A stretch of DNA of 64,000 nucleotides from Henckelia pumila (lineage: Eukaryota; Streptophyta; Magnoliopsida; Lamiales; Gesneriaceae). The stretch spans positions 6,510,001 to 6,574,000 of the forward strand of contig NC_133123.1 of the NCBI RefSeq assembly GCF_033568475.1. The letters are read 5' to 3'. A program made the translations under genes and the position numbers. The notes beneath the pieces were generated by a model. The model was not told the DNA's origin. It did no database searches and saw only the letters and a program-made list of their open reading frames with translations. Shown here in pieces: positions 50,700 to 63,770 of this stretch (positions are counted from its first letter, which is position 1; every line of letters starts with the position of its first letter).

Positions 50700-51129
50700 G
50701 GCTACGTTTACTTTGAATGATGGGATTGAGCAAATATAAATTAAAATATGATTATTAATATAATTTGATAGGATAGAGAGTTATTATGGATAAATAATAA
50801 TATGTTTAGTTGGATGAATTAATTTTGGGATTGAATTATACTTAAAAACAAATTACGATTTCACCCTTTAGCTATCATAATAATCATATGTTCGGCAAAG
50901 AAGGGAAGAATGTAGAAGATAAAAAGGAAGGGCATAATTGATTTTTTTTCATTCTCTCACTCCATAATATTTATAATCCCATTAAAAATTTAGGACTAAA
51001 AATCATCTCACAATCCTATCACTAACAGGCCTAAAGATTTATACAATTTCTCAATTTTGCAAGTAAACATAGGATTGGTTGGTATTATCTATGTTATCCT
51101 TCATTTATCAAGGCAAGTAAACGCAACCC
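50700..51129. mobile_element. Tourist-like MITE, third family
   Basis: The ends GGCTACGTTTACTTTG (left) and, reverse-complemented, GGGTTGCGTTTACTTG (right) pair over about 14 bp. The left flank is TAA; the right flank is degraded. Contains an ATGATGGGATTG-type subterminal motif. About 430 bp, noncoding. Confidence 0.6.
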
Positions 51130-52337
51130 AAATATTGACCAATTAGAGTGCCATACATCAGTATATATAGGCCAATTTACATTATGGTCAATTTTGCCTC
51201 TCTCACTATTACCAAAGTGTTATATGATATTGCATGATTATATAAACTAGCATTCAAGCACACGTTTTGCGTGTGTGATATAATATAAAAATATTATATA
51301 TTTGTTTTATTTTAAATATTTGATTTGAAAAAAACAAAGATAGTGGAAAAAGATGATGTGAGATGAAGAAAGTGGGTAAAATCGTTTGATTTGAAAAAAC
51401 AAAGATAGTGGGAGAAGATGGTGAGAGATGAAGATCGTGGGGTTAAACAGTTTTTAAAAGTTAGAAAATTATTATAATATAGTAAAGATATATATAGAGA
51501 GATAAATTAATTTGTGAAAACAATGTTTTTTTTGATAAATTTTACATCAAACTATAATTAAAGAGATTGTTATTTACTTTATACTGGATCATTTATGTTT
51601 TAGTTACTACAAAGGCAATTCTACACGCGTAAATAAAACATATATGCTGATGACTTTTTTACATGAGAAAAAAAAACGTTAAAATGTCACCATTAGGGAT
51701 TAGGCCCACCTCTTAATTAGGCATGTATCCCAAGCATGCATGGATGAACATGAACAACTTAAATATGTATATACTGGGGAGCCCTGTAAATGATTTTGCG
51801 TTTTCTCATCTGTGTGTGTATGTGTGTGTTTTGGTGCACGCGATACGTTCTTTTACAGTCTTTTTTTAAAAATAAAAAATAATGGTTAACTTAAAAAATG
51901 GAAAATAAATATAACATTTTCGTAAATAAATAAACACAAAAACACAATACATGATATCAAGTTTTGAAAAGTATATAGCATTTTCGTAAATAAAAGTACA
52001 AAAGTGCACAAAGTGAGTGTCATTTTGATAAATAAGAAAATATTTAAGGACTCAAAAAATAGAAAGTCGTATAAAATGACAAATTTATTTAATAATTTTG
52101 ATTTTATTGGAAATTTATTTAGGATATAATCTCAATGAATTGGAAAATAGTTGATTAAAATGTCTCTAGTATAATAAGATAGTAACATATAATAAACGAT
52201 TATAACTTTCAAAAATGAAAATTGTCACCTATGTGTCTAAAATAAAAAATTCAAAAATGAATTTTAGATGGAGTGACGTTCAAATAATTGAAGCATCAGG
52301 TTGATGAAAACTTAACATCTCCGGACAAGTAAATTAA
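51130..52337. other. Gene-free AT-rich DNA
   Basis: Shows a short internal duplication: AAAACAAAGATAGTGG, followed by AAGATGRTG-type text, occurs twice near 51330 and 51400. It also holds the CACACGTTTTGCGTGTG palindrome near 51260. No gene. Confidence 0.4.
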
Positions 52338-52676
52338 TATCGTTTGGTATCATGGATGTCGTGTACGATAGATGAGTAAAAACATGATGAGATGTGGATA
52401 AACAAGACATAATTATGAATAATATGTTGTTTTGTATGTTTTTAATTTTGTAGGATTATTTTGTTTATTCTCTTGATTACCATTGTCAATTTCACATAAT
52501 TTCACTTATATGACACTCATCCTCCACTAATACCATGAGTTGAGAGGTATTTGTCATCAAGCCTACATCTAATCTCATGTCGGACCATGAGATATCATTG
52601 GATTAACAAAAAAATGAGAGAAACATGAGATGAGTATTGTGTCTTATCCCACTTTCATCTCATATACCAAACGATA
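52338..52676. mobile_element. MITE with TATCGTTTGGTAT ends
   Basis: The left end TATCGTTTGGTATCATGG and the reverse complement of the right end (TATCGTTTGGTATATGAG) match over 13 bases. About 340 bp, subterminal CATGAGATG motifs, Tourist-like, noncoding. The target duplication is unclear. Confidence 0.6.
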
Positions 52677-53050
52677 ACAGTATAATAATTCAAGAAATTG
52701 GGGGAAAAATTTTAATAAATGAGCTTTATATAAGTTGGCATAGTTGTTATTTTTTGTCTTACAAAGTTAGATTTCGAGAACTTTGTTTCGCTTGTAATTT
52801 TAGTTCTTTATACTATGAAGCGTGGACATGGTCGATATCTCGATTCTCGACCCCACATCACCAATAATAGTCTTGAAATTAGCAAAATATGGTGTAATGG
52901 TGAAAAATTATAATTATAAAAAGCAAAATTATCTTACTAAAAGTGATATTTGATTAGTCAAATTAAATAACCAAAATCACAACTAGATTCAAGTTTTAGG
53001 ACCTATTTTGTTATCGTCCCTTAAAAATGCAATAACTTGTGACTATATAT

Positions 53051-53356
53051 CAATGTTTTAAAAAATTCGCTTAAGTTTTAATACATTAAAACTCGATTAA
53101 CGATCGCTTTTTAGAAAGTAAGATTTCATTGGTTTTTTAAAATGAAAACAGTTTCACAAATATAAATATTTATATTTTAGAACTTGAAATATATATTACA
53201 TCTTATATTTATTGTTAATATGTCATTTTATTTAATGTTTGCTTCAAAATAATTAAAATTATAGTAAAAATTGAAAACATTTTTTCACGCTTAAGATCAT
53301 TCTAAGCTCTCTTAATCTTGAAAAGCTTAAAACTTGACTTTCACGCTTCGGCGTGC
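53051..53356. mobile_element. Degraded hAT MITE (left part), interrupted by a Copia element
   Basis: Homologous along its length to the element at 17146-17464 (shared TTTAGAACTTGAA, AAAATAATTAAAATTAT and TTTCACGCTTCG stretches). The left end is CAATGTTTTAAAAAATTCGC. Its last 15 or so bases reappear at 57538-57552, on the far side of the Copia insertion. No clear 8-bp duplication remains, so it is older than the TAT-intron copy. Confidence 0.65.
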
Positions 53357-56300
53357 TGTAAAAACTAATGAGAGAATAATATTTTCATATATCTCAAAGA
53401 TGATTACATATGATGTTCTTATATACAACAATAAAGACTAAAGAAAGATAAAGATTACAAAAAATAAAAGATTACAAGATAAGAGGAAACAAAATATACA
53501 ATATATTCCAATAGGGCCCCCTCAAGATGGTGGACTCATAGAGACACCAATTTTGGAACATAGTAGACGAAGACGAGAACCAGAGAGCGGCTTTGTTAAG
53601 GCATCAGCCAGCTGGTTAGAGGACGAGACATGAGAAACACGAACTTTGTGGCTCTGAACCAGCTCACGTACAAAATGATAATCCAAAGCAATGTGTTTCA
53701 TGCGAGAATGAAACACAGATTTGCACATAAATAGGTGGCACCGATGTTGTCACAATAGATAGAAACCTGAGAGGACGCACGAACAACACCAAGTTCAGCA
53801 AGAAGAGAGCCAACCCATTGCACCTCCGCAGCAGCAGAGGCGACGACACGATACTCAGCTTCCGTAGAGGATCGAGCAACAGAGCCCTGCTTTTTAGAAC
53901 TCCATGAAATAGGATTGGGACCGAGAAACACAATATAAGCTCCAGTGGACGTGCGATCATCCACATCACAAGCCCAGTCTGCATCACAATAAGCATGAAG
54001 TGATAGAGAATTGTGACGCTGGAGAAGAAGACCATAGGAACGTGTACCATTGAGGTAGTGCAGGAGCCGCTTGACCGCCCCCCAATGCACAGAGGATGGA
54101 GAGTGCATAAATTGAGACAGCTTGTTCACAGCAAAAGCAATATCCGAGCGAGTAAACAAGAGATACTGTAAACTACCAACTGTCTGACGATACACAGTGG
54201 CATCGACAGGGGGCGAGCCATCATACTGGTGGAGCGCATGGGATGAAGCCATAGGAGACTGTGCTGGCTTTGAGTCTGCCATGTTAACTCCTGTAAGAAT
54301 ATCAAGCAGATATTTTTTCTGAGATAGACGGAGGCTCCCTGAGTAGGAATCCACTTCAACACCAAGGAAATAAGACAAGGATCCAAGATCCTTGACAGAG
54401 AACCGACGACTTAACTGATCAATGAAGTCCTGGATGGCGCCAGAATTATTTCCTGTGAGAATCAAGTCATCAACATAGACAAGAAGGTAAATAGTAACAC
54501 CCCGAGAACAGTAAATAAAAAGAGATATGTCAGCACGGGAGGAAGTAAAGCCAAGACTGACTAAAAATTGCCGAAGTGTCGTGTACCAGGCGCGGGGCGC
54601 CTACTTAAGACCATAAATGGCTTTGTTCAACTTGCAGACATAGGAGGGAACATTAGGAACAACAAACCCAGGCGGCTGCATCATATACACACAATCATCG
54701 AGTTGACCCTGCAAAAAGGCATTATTGACATCTATCTGACGAAGAGGCCACCCATAGGAAACGACAAGGGATAAGAGAATGCGAACTGTAGTGGGTTTGG
54801 CCACAGGACTAAAAGTATCAGTGTTGTCAAGTCCAGGACGCTGATGGAATCCTTTCGCAACAAGGCGAGCTTTATAACGGTCAACAGAGCATCAGGTTTC
54901 CGCTTAATCCGAAACACTCATTTGCAGCAGACCACATTCTGAGAAGAGACAGATGGAAAAAGATTCCAGGTGCCATTGCGAAGAAGAGCATCAAACTCCT
55001 CAGACATGGCGGCACGCCAACGAGGATCCTTGAGAGCTGTAGTGTGTGAGGATGGCTCAGATGAAGTGGTGTCAGTGACAGCAGTGAGGGCAAAACGAGG
55101 GTTGGGCTTGAATATATTATTTCGGGAGCGGGTAACCATAGGATGAGAGGTTGAGGGTATGGGTGGGGTGGCTGTGGCTGGGTCGAGAGGTGGCTCAAGA
55201 GGCCGAGGGGTAGTGGGGCGGGGTTCGGCGACGGGTGGAGATTGGATGGAGCTGGTGGGTGGAACGAGATACGGCGCAGGAGGACAGGAAGGTGAAGAAT
55301 CTCCAGACGGGGAATCCTCCATAGGGACATTATCAGGCATCACTTCAGGAGGAGAACCAAAACCAGCACCAGCGCCACCATTAGAAAAAGGATACTCAAA
55401 CTCAAAAAAAACAACATGACGCGAGACAAAGATTCTGTCAGAGGAAGGTTCAAGACACAGATAGGCACTCTGGGTAAGAGAGTAACCAAGGAAGACACAT
55501 GGAGAAGAGCGGTGGGAGAGTTTATGCGGGGCGTAAGGGCGAAGCCAAGGATAGCACACCCAAAGATACGTAGCTTGGAAAGATTAGGAGAAGCAGCGAA
55601 AAGGCATTCAAAAGAGGATTTGTAAGAAAGGTTGCGTTTAGGTAGCCTATTAATGAGATAAACGGCAATGGCAAAGGCATACGACCAGAATCGAGTAGGT
55701 ACCGACGCATGGTGAAGGAGGGCAAGACCTGTTTCGACAATATGACGGTGACGACATTCGGAGTAGCCATTATGCTCAGGAGTTTGAGGGGGTATAGTTA
55801 GATGAGAAATACCGTGCAAACCAAGAAATTCTTTGAGGGCCAGAAATTCACCACAATTGTCAGTGTATAAGGTGATAATAGAACGGTTTAGTTAGATGAG
55901 AAATACCGTGCAAACCAAGAAATTCTTTGAGGGCCAGAAGTGGACCCTGATGGAGAATGGCCCCGGTTTGAGGATCCTTCACCTGAAAGGCAGTAGAATA
56001 GAAAACAACAACAACATCATTAGATTTTCAAAGTTGAGAGACAGATAAAAGTTGTTTATTAATGGAGGAAACACAAAGGGCATGTGGGAACTTCAGGGAG
56101 CACGAAGTGGAGGGCGGTAAGAGACAACATGTGTGAGTGATAGGAAGTCCAACATCATCACCAACAACAACACCATCAGAGCCAACATAGGGAGCATGCA
56201 TGGAGAGATTGGCAAGATCAGACGTCACATGGTGAGTGGCACCAGAATCAAGGATCCAGTCAGATAAAGAGGATGGGGTAAGCGTGTAGGCAGCAGCATG

Positions 56301-57532
56301 GGAGGCGGGCGGGCCAGGGTGAGGCGCATGCATAGGTGCAGAAGCTGACAGATACTGAAAATTCGGACAGCGACGGGCAGAGTGGCCCTGACAACTGCAG
56401 AGCTGGCAGCGCCCGAGATACGGGCGAGGTGCACGCTGACCCGACGCCAAATGGTTGGGATTTGGCGGCGTAGAGGGCAAGAAGCCAGGATGGCGGCTGA
56501 CGACAGGGGGTTGAGGGACGGCGGCGGACGATGGACGGCGGTAGGAGCCGTTAGAGTGGGCAGAGGATAGTGTCGTGGCTGGAAGGGGGACGGTAGCATC
56601 CCGACGAACAGTAAGATGAGCTTCATGATTGATAAGTTTTTCATGTAACTCCTCAAACGAGATTGCAGTGTCCCGCGCCTGGATGGCATTGGCGAGTTCC
56701 TTGTAGTCATCATCCAGACCATGGAGAACCTTGATGGTAAGGTCCTCAATATCAAGAGGTGCATTCATGAGAGCGAGTTCATCAACTTTGGATTTGATGA
56801 ACTGCATAAATTCAGTAATGGACTGAGAGCCCTTTACCGGATTTCGAAGTTGTGTCTTGAGTTGAGTGATGCAACCACGAGAAGGTTTGCCATAGGTGAG
56901 GGCAATAGTGTTCTAGGCGGCAACAGAGGTGGTGTCAGTTGCAATAAACGGAATCAATGAAGGAGACAACGATCCAATGATGATATTCAGGATCAATTGG
57001 TCTTGGCGGATCCAGGAGGTATACTCAGGATTGAGAGAGTGAGTGGCGGAGGCAATGGCCGTGGCCGTGGCGACGGTGGTGATGGTCTTGGCCGGACAAG
57101 GATGAGAACCATCAATAAAGCCAAGGAGATCATGACCTGTGAGAAGGGTCGTGAACTGCAATCGTCAAGAGAGGTAGTTCGAAGAAGTAAGCCTAAAGGG
57201 CGCGTGGGCTGCAACATTGAAGGAAATTGGAGAAGAAACAGTGCCCGTGGCAGCCATAGAGTCGATCGGAAAAAAAAAAAAAAAAATTCCGGAGACGGGA
57301 TAGCGGCGGCGGCTGGAGGCTAGGGTTAGCATTTATTAGCGTAGGTCGTGAGCTCTTGATACCATGTAGAAAGTAATAAGAGAATAATATTTTCATATAT
57401 CTCAAAGATGATTACATATGATGTTTTTATATACAGCAATAAAGATTAAATAAAGATAAAAATTACAAAGAATAAAAGATTACAAGATAAGAGAAAACAA
57501 AATATACAATAAATATATAATATATTCCAATA
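53357..57532 (-). mobile_element. Ty1/Copia LTR retrotransposon, broken fossil, with both LTRs
   Basis: About 4.18 kb, minus orientation. LTRs are 53357-53513 and 57365-57532, with a 5-bp target duplication CGTGC (53352-53356 and 57533-57537). The primer-binding site (TGGTATCAAGAGC) abuts the right LTR; a G-rich polypurine tract abuts the left. Parts, in order from the right: gag with a zinc knuckle, protease (LDSGAT-type site), integrase, reverse transcriptase and RNase H, roughly 57.2 to 53.5 kb. It is broken, with at least half a dozen breaks. LTRs differ at roughly 6-7% of positions by eye plus one length difference, so the insertion is not recent. It sits inside a hAT-MITE relic. Confidence 0.92.
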
Positions 57533-57552
57533 CGTGCTTTTGTATTACCATG

Positions 57553-58997
57553 ATGCTTTGTTGTACAAGTAGAGACCTAGTAATGTAATTCTATCTTGTA
57601 ATAAATAAATATGTATATTAGTTTTCATTTTTTTAAAAAAAATAATAATAAAAAGAACGGACAATGGGGCTGAATCTCGTGTTACTTTTTTCTTCCTCTT
57701 TCCATTTTTGTTGGTTTTCCGGTTTTGTGGAGACCGTGTCGTGGAAATGATGGAGACTGAAGCACAATGAATGATCGGCAAACATCAACGGTTTTCCTCG
57801 GTTTTTGATGATGTGTTCTTGCCTACAAAATTCACAATTTTGTGATAATTAATTAATTGTTGCCAAGTAAATGTATTAGTATTTTTTTAAAAAAAATTTG
57901 TTAGATAAAATATTTTTTGTTTAATTTTGTGTTCGAATTACACAGTCGAACTTTTGACCAAAATCAGAAAGACGCGAACTTGGACGATCATTTTGACACC
58001 ATTTGCTACATAATCTTGGTGGGTACGTATTAAACAAATCATTTATAATTTCATATATTGTGTAATAACTCAGTCGATTGTTAATTAAAAACATATTGGT
58101 ATTTCAAATGCACCAAAAATTGGTACATTCACTCATTCATTGAATCTTGTCTTAATCGGATATGCGGCAGGAATGGTAGTACTTGGATTTTGATTTTGTT
58201 CAAACAAAATTATATCTCTAATTATTTTTTTTGAGTCAAATTATATCTCTAATTTGAATACTTCGTACTTTTGAATTTCTTCTACATATTTATTGCTATC
58301 GTGATTCCGTGCAAGAAATTGGAGAAGGGGCCATGCAATAATCTTTCATATAGTGACATCTGTAATTAATATATATATCCTAAGACGTAAAGTAATATTG
58401 GATCTTGGTTTTGTAAGTTGGATTTTTTTTATTATTATTGTTTTTATTTCTATTCATCTGAGTTCGAACGTTACACTAAAAATTATCGACGTAGCATAAG
58501 AAATTGCCGACGTATCTGAATCCATATTAAATTATTGACGTATTTGAATCCACATCAACACTATAAAATATGTTAATGTCGCGGGGAGGGGGTAGAATAA
58601 GAAGCAAATTTATAAGAAATTTTTGCAGTATTCTTTTTAATATTGTTGTGCATTAAATTAATTATTTATAATTATATTTCATATGGTACTGTCAATAAAA
58701 ATGTATTAGTATTTCAAATGTACCAAGAATTCGTGAACTCACACCCATTCATTGAATCCTGTTCTATAATTGCATGCGTGACATGAATTGGATTTTGAAT
58801 TAAACAAAATTATATCGCTAATTGTTTGTAGTACTCAAATTTCTGAATACTTAGTACGTACGTTTGAGCTTTCCATTTCATGTGAATGTCTCAGGGATCG
58901 TGATTCCTGAAAGAAATTGGAAAAGGAAGGGTACCAGTCATGCATATAGAAATGATTGATTGGACATAATTTATAATGACACGTATAATTTTACAAC
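57553..58997. other. Gene-free DNA with a diverged direct duplication
   Basis: Segments 58090-58335 and 58695-58925 are similar along their length (shared TATTTCAAATG, CATTCATTGAATC, ACAAAATTATATC and GAAATTGGA). No coding frame is maintained. No gene. Confidence 0.5.
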
Positions 58998-59006
58998 ATA
59001 TATGTA

Positions 59007-59630
59007 GGGTGGTTCTATGCTACTCATGCGAGGAGCTCCCCATGTCTATTAATTGACATCTGTCCTAATTGTCCTTTTTTTAAATTATTTTCTCTTTCCT
59101 TTGTTTTTTTAAAATAAATTTTTACTTCTTTTTTTTTTACTTTGAATTGAATTATCCATGGTTCTTCCTTCTCTTTCTTTTCTTATTTTTTGCTTTGGAA
59201 TTTTTTTAATTTTTCGTTCTTTCCAAATATTTTTTTGAATTTTTTTTATTTTCTTAGTGTTTGTTTATTATTTATTTTTTCTTTAACCACTGTTGGTAAA
59301 TTGATTTTTGTGATTCAGTTTAAAATTTAAGACTTTATATGATAAATTTTAAAAATTATAAGGTATTTATATTTTGTTCAATCATAAAATTTCTCGTAAT
59401 ATTCACACATTAGTATCTAACATGTTCTAATAAAGATGATAAAACTCAATTCTGCAATATATATATATATGAGTAATTTTCAGCTGCCCAACCATTCCTG
59501 CTCAACTCGTCCCCGACAACTAAAACTCACTACTGGGTTTTAGTTGTTTTTTTAAAAAAAATTTCGTATTACTAAAACTTACTACCGGATTTTAGTTGTC
59601 GGGGATGAATTGGACATCATTGGTTTGGCA

Positions 59631-59698
<68 letters not shown>

Positions 59699-60256
59699 TG
59701 ACTCCACAATATTATAACCAAACAATCAAATTTTACAAAAAAATAATTATTCAAATTTTTATATATTTAATATGAGTTTATAACAATCTAAAAAAAATCA
59801 AATTAACATACTCTCCTAAATGCAAACAAGCAAGATATTCTAAAAATTATTCTTGCAATCTTTCAATATTGTGTTATAGGAATCTCATTTTATTTATTAT
59901 ATTAATATTTTGTTTATCTACATAAATGAAGAGAGTAATATAGCACGAAAATAAAATCTATGTCCAAAATAATGAAACAAAAGACATTTAAAAAAACCTT
60001 CCATTAAAAATTTAAAAAATTTAAAAAAACACTACAAAAAATTTAACAGAATCTCGCCGTTCCATATTATTTTTAATTTATACATGTAATAACAAAAATC
60101 ATTTAAAAAAAACAGGAAAGAGAAAAAAAAAAAAAAAAAAAAAAAAACAAAAAAACAAAAGGCAGACAAGAGTAGGACGTGTCAATCAAAGAGCATGACA
60201 AATGTCAATTAAAGGGCATGGGGAGCTCCTTACCCGGAGTAGCATAGAAGCACCCC
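59007..60256. mobile_element. Nonautonomous Mutator-like element (1.25 kb)
   Basis: Long terminal inverted repeats pair for about 60-70 bp: the left side has TCTATGCTACTC, GAGGAGCTCCCCATG and TTAATTGACAT, and all recur on the right in reverse complement. A 9-bp direct repeat, ATATATGTA, flanks it (58998-59006 and 60257-60265), the size expected for Mutator. There is no transposase ORF. A second foldback is nested near 59480-59635. Confidence 0.75.
59480..59635. mobile_element. Foldback element nested in the Mutator-like element, followed by a TA microsatellite
   Basis: The left arm TCAGCTGCCCAACC ... CCCCGACAACTAAAA mirrors the reverse complement of the right arm (TCAGATGCCAAACC ... CCCCGACAACTAAAA). 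About 156 bp in all. A pure TA run of about 60 bp follows directly (59635-59696). Confidence 0.75.
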
Positions 60257-60265
60257 ATATATGTA

Positions 60266-61240
60266 TATGTCATACGCAAGTCGATTTCACGAGTCATATT
60301 CGTGATATGTATATCTTATCTATCTCACACATAAAAAAATATTATTTTTCATTATAAATACAGATCGAATCAATCAGTCTCACGAATATAAATCCAATAG
60401 ATCGTTTCACATATCATTTATTCTAATTAAATATTAGGTACCATACAATGGATATGTCAGTTCGATTTTAATAAATTTCGGTTTGGTTTTTCAAATGCCT
60501 AGTTTGAAAACCGAACCATTTTACTTTAATTTAGTTTTTTTGTATTGCAGTTTGGTTAATTCTATTCGGTTTGCACAAAAGTTCAATCAATAATTTTAAC
60601 TATTTCAATATATATATTACAATTTATTCAATATTTGGTGTTAAAACCTAAAAAACGTACGGAAAAATCAAAATTCAAAAAAATGAAACGAAATTATTGG
60701 GATGTAGTAAGGTATTTCCGTTGAAATGAATATAATATAGATGTAATTGGATAAGGCAGCAAGCTATCGCCTATCGCCCCAATCAAAGAAAGTGAATGAG
60801 CAATAATGTCAACTGTTCTAATATTATTAATAAAATGATATTTGAAAGAAAACTGGTTGGATGTAAAAGTGATATTATTAGTATTATAAATAAGATGATA
60901 AATAGGCTTCATAAATTCCACGGTCTATATCGACTCAAAAACTGTACCAAAGATATGTCGCTGTCCACGTCTTCGTCCTCTTGTCCTTGTCCCTAGATGC
61001 CGCTTTCTCTGTACTTTCAAAAAAAAATATTTTTTATATATAAAAAAAATATTAAGTATTATTATGTTTGTTGAATTTATCCTTTTTTTGGGGGGTTTGT
61101 TGAGTATAAATTGTATAATCTTTTATGCAAAAGTAAATTTCCTTTTGTGCAATACTCATTGAACAACTCGTTTACTGTTTTTACTAAAAGGAGGTAGAAT
61201 AATGTTTTATGTAAAATTAAATTATTTTTTTTAAATAGAT

Positions 61241-61276
<36 letters not shown>

Positions 61277-63574
61277 TAAATCGAGGTTTAGGTAGTTAAT
61301 TACAATGTAGTAACTAGTAAGTAAAGTAAATATTTATTATTATTACAAGAGCACCTTATACTAGTTATATGAAGTCATAGTTTTTTTTTTTGTCAAAATC
61401 TCTTTTATCTTATTAAATTAATTTCATTTTTTTACTACATTATAATTGTTTGGTACAATCATTGCCTCTGATAAATAGAACGATCAAAATCTGGTGCTTA
61501 AAACGTGGTTTAAAATGATTTGAATTGCATTCTTATCATCGGTTATATAGTTTTTGGCAAACATAACAAGCACTTAATCCAGTGTGACTTATTAACGGAA
61601 GTTCTCCCTAAAAAATAAAAAACGGAAATAGGCTTGTGTTGGATATGATAACGAATTTTAAATTTTCAAATCGAGGTTGAACATGAAATCCTAAAAACCT
61701 TATATTTTTGTCTTTTGCAGAGGCTGGCAAGAAGATTCCATAAAGTTAGAACATATTCCGAAGCATAAAACAACTTTAAAAGAGAGAATAAAGCGGAAAT
61801 ATAGGAATAGTTAAATTTTATTTAATTTTGAATATTTAAGAACTCGTCATCGTTATCTCAATGTATATTCGGTAAACATTCAGATTATACTAACTTACAA
61901 ACTACGCTAATTAAATAAGCAACACATAATATACTCTTGTATAATTTCGAGAATTTCAACCATTTGTTTAACCAATACAAATTGTGACCCCGACTGTCAA
62001 TTCAACATTTTGAATGTTTCTAATTCAAAAGTATATTAATTGTCATCCTACGTAAGTTCAAAGATTCACCTATTTGAACTTTTTTTCTAAAAAAATAAAA
62101 ATAAATAAATATAGATCCATCAATGTCTACACCTTTATCGAAAGTTTTAATAATTTACATAGCTTCAAATATGTATAGATAAAATAAAAACTGTCCGAAC
62201 TCCGAACTGTAACTTTAGTTTTTTTTTAAAAAAACAATGGCTTCCATGGACAAAGATATATAGAAAGAGATGCAGCCAAATTTAAGAACCACATAAAAGC
62301 ATGTCTTAAAACTAAAGAAATTTCCACCATAGAATTTAGATTTTATTGATCTATTTTCTGTCTGAATCTTTATATTGACATTTCAAATTTCTTTTGGCTC
62401 GTTTTTTTCTTTGTCTTTTTTTAAAAATAAATAAATAAATTATATATCTACGCACATTATTATTTCAAAATTTCCTTTTACGTAACGCATATTTATCAAA
62501 ATTAAATGGTCTCTATCGCCACCAGAAATCGATCGTTAAATCAGTTTTGTCCTGGATTCTTCAATTGATATACCCATGTGAAGGAACACTAAAAAGATGG
62601 AGTAACCGTTACTCGTATTAGCCTGCACAGTTTATCGAAACCTAACAATAATCGAAAATTATATAAAATTAAACAACATATGATTCGACGATTTCTTCTG
62701 TATCTGGTACGTAAGTGTTTTTTTTTTTTTTTTTTTTGTCATGATAAGTAAAGAGCACGTGTGTATTCAAGAGTAATCAAGACCTTGCCACGGAGGAATC
62801 TTTGAGAAAATCCTGTAGTTCAAAATTTCAATTTAACTCCACAAAAATAGGGGAAAATATATACATCATTAGGTTACATTACCTTGTTACCCAAATATGT
62901 GGGGTTCACGTTAAGAAAAAAATTGAAATAATGGTGGTTATTAGATCTATCACGAGGATTAATGTCATCAAGAAACAAGAACTATATATACTAGCTAGTA
63001 CTTCACGTTCCTATTTTTTTCACTTTTATCGACTATATATAGATATAATTAATGTTAGAATCACATAAAATGTTATACATATGTGAAAAATGGATAATTT
63101 TATTTTAAGTTTAAAATGAAGATTTATCAATATTTGTGAGGTCCAGTGAAAAAATAGTAAATCACATGCAAATATATTGATAAATCTCTATTCGTAAATC
63201 TACAATGAGGTAATGCTTATACAAATAAGATCTAACTTATGGTGAAAACGAGGGATGGTAATGTAAGAGTGTGTGGATTGAGGTTCTTTTATTAATGAAT
63301 TTTAAAGAAAATATTTTAAATTCATTTAACTTGTCTAGCCGCATGACTTTGATCGATTGAATTTTAAGCACACCTACTCTCAATTATCATCTTATATTAG
63401 TACTTGTAATTAATTTTAAATGTGTTCAATACTGATGTCATATGAAGTTCAAATTTGAAATCAATTTTTTCCAGCAAAATTAATATTTTTCATCCATATA
63501 TGCAATCTAAAGGATTTCATGATATGAATATTTTGATAGTCCAAATATTCAACACCAGAAATAATAATTCTGAG
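60266..63574. other. Gene-free AT-rich DNA
   Basis: Contains a stretch at 60270-60420 resembling the GTGAGACGGTCTCAC-type repeat, a TA microsatellite at about 61245-61270 and a poly(T) run near 62720-62738. Small frames (60694-60996, 62802-63068) have no recognisable domains. No gene supported. Confidence 0.45.
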
Positions 63575-63770
63575 AGTAGGTTTCTTGTGAGACGGTCTCA
63601 CAGATCTTTATCCGTGAGTCAAGTCAACTTTTTCAATTTCTCATACTTACAATAAAAAAAATTCATATTTTTTTTTTACATAAATAGTAATATTTTTCAT
63701 AGGTGATCAGAATAAGATACTCGTCTAAAAAAATTGACACTTAAAACCGTTTCACGCGAGTTTTTATATA
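63575..63770. mobile_element. MITE-like repeat with GTGAGACGGTCTCAC end
   Basis: The left end CTTGTGAGACGGTCTCAC and the reverse complement of the right end (CTCGCGTGAAACGGTTTTA) are imperfect inverted repeats about 195 bp apart. GATCTTTATCCGTGAG follows the left end. Partial relatives lie near 6.0, 38.8, 45.8 and 60.3 kb. Confidence 0.55.

Noticed and set aside
57553-58997. Unrecognised protein gene in the duplicated segment near 58 kb
   Set aside because: Neither copy keeps an open frame in common with the other and no splice-supported coding exons were found.
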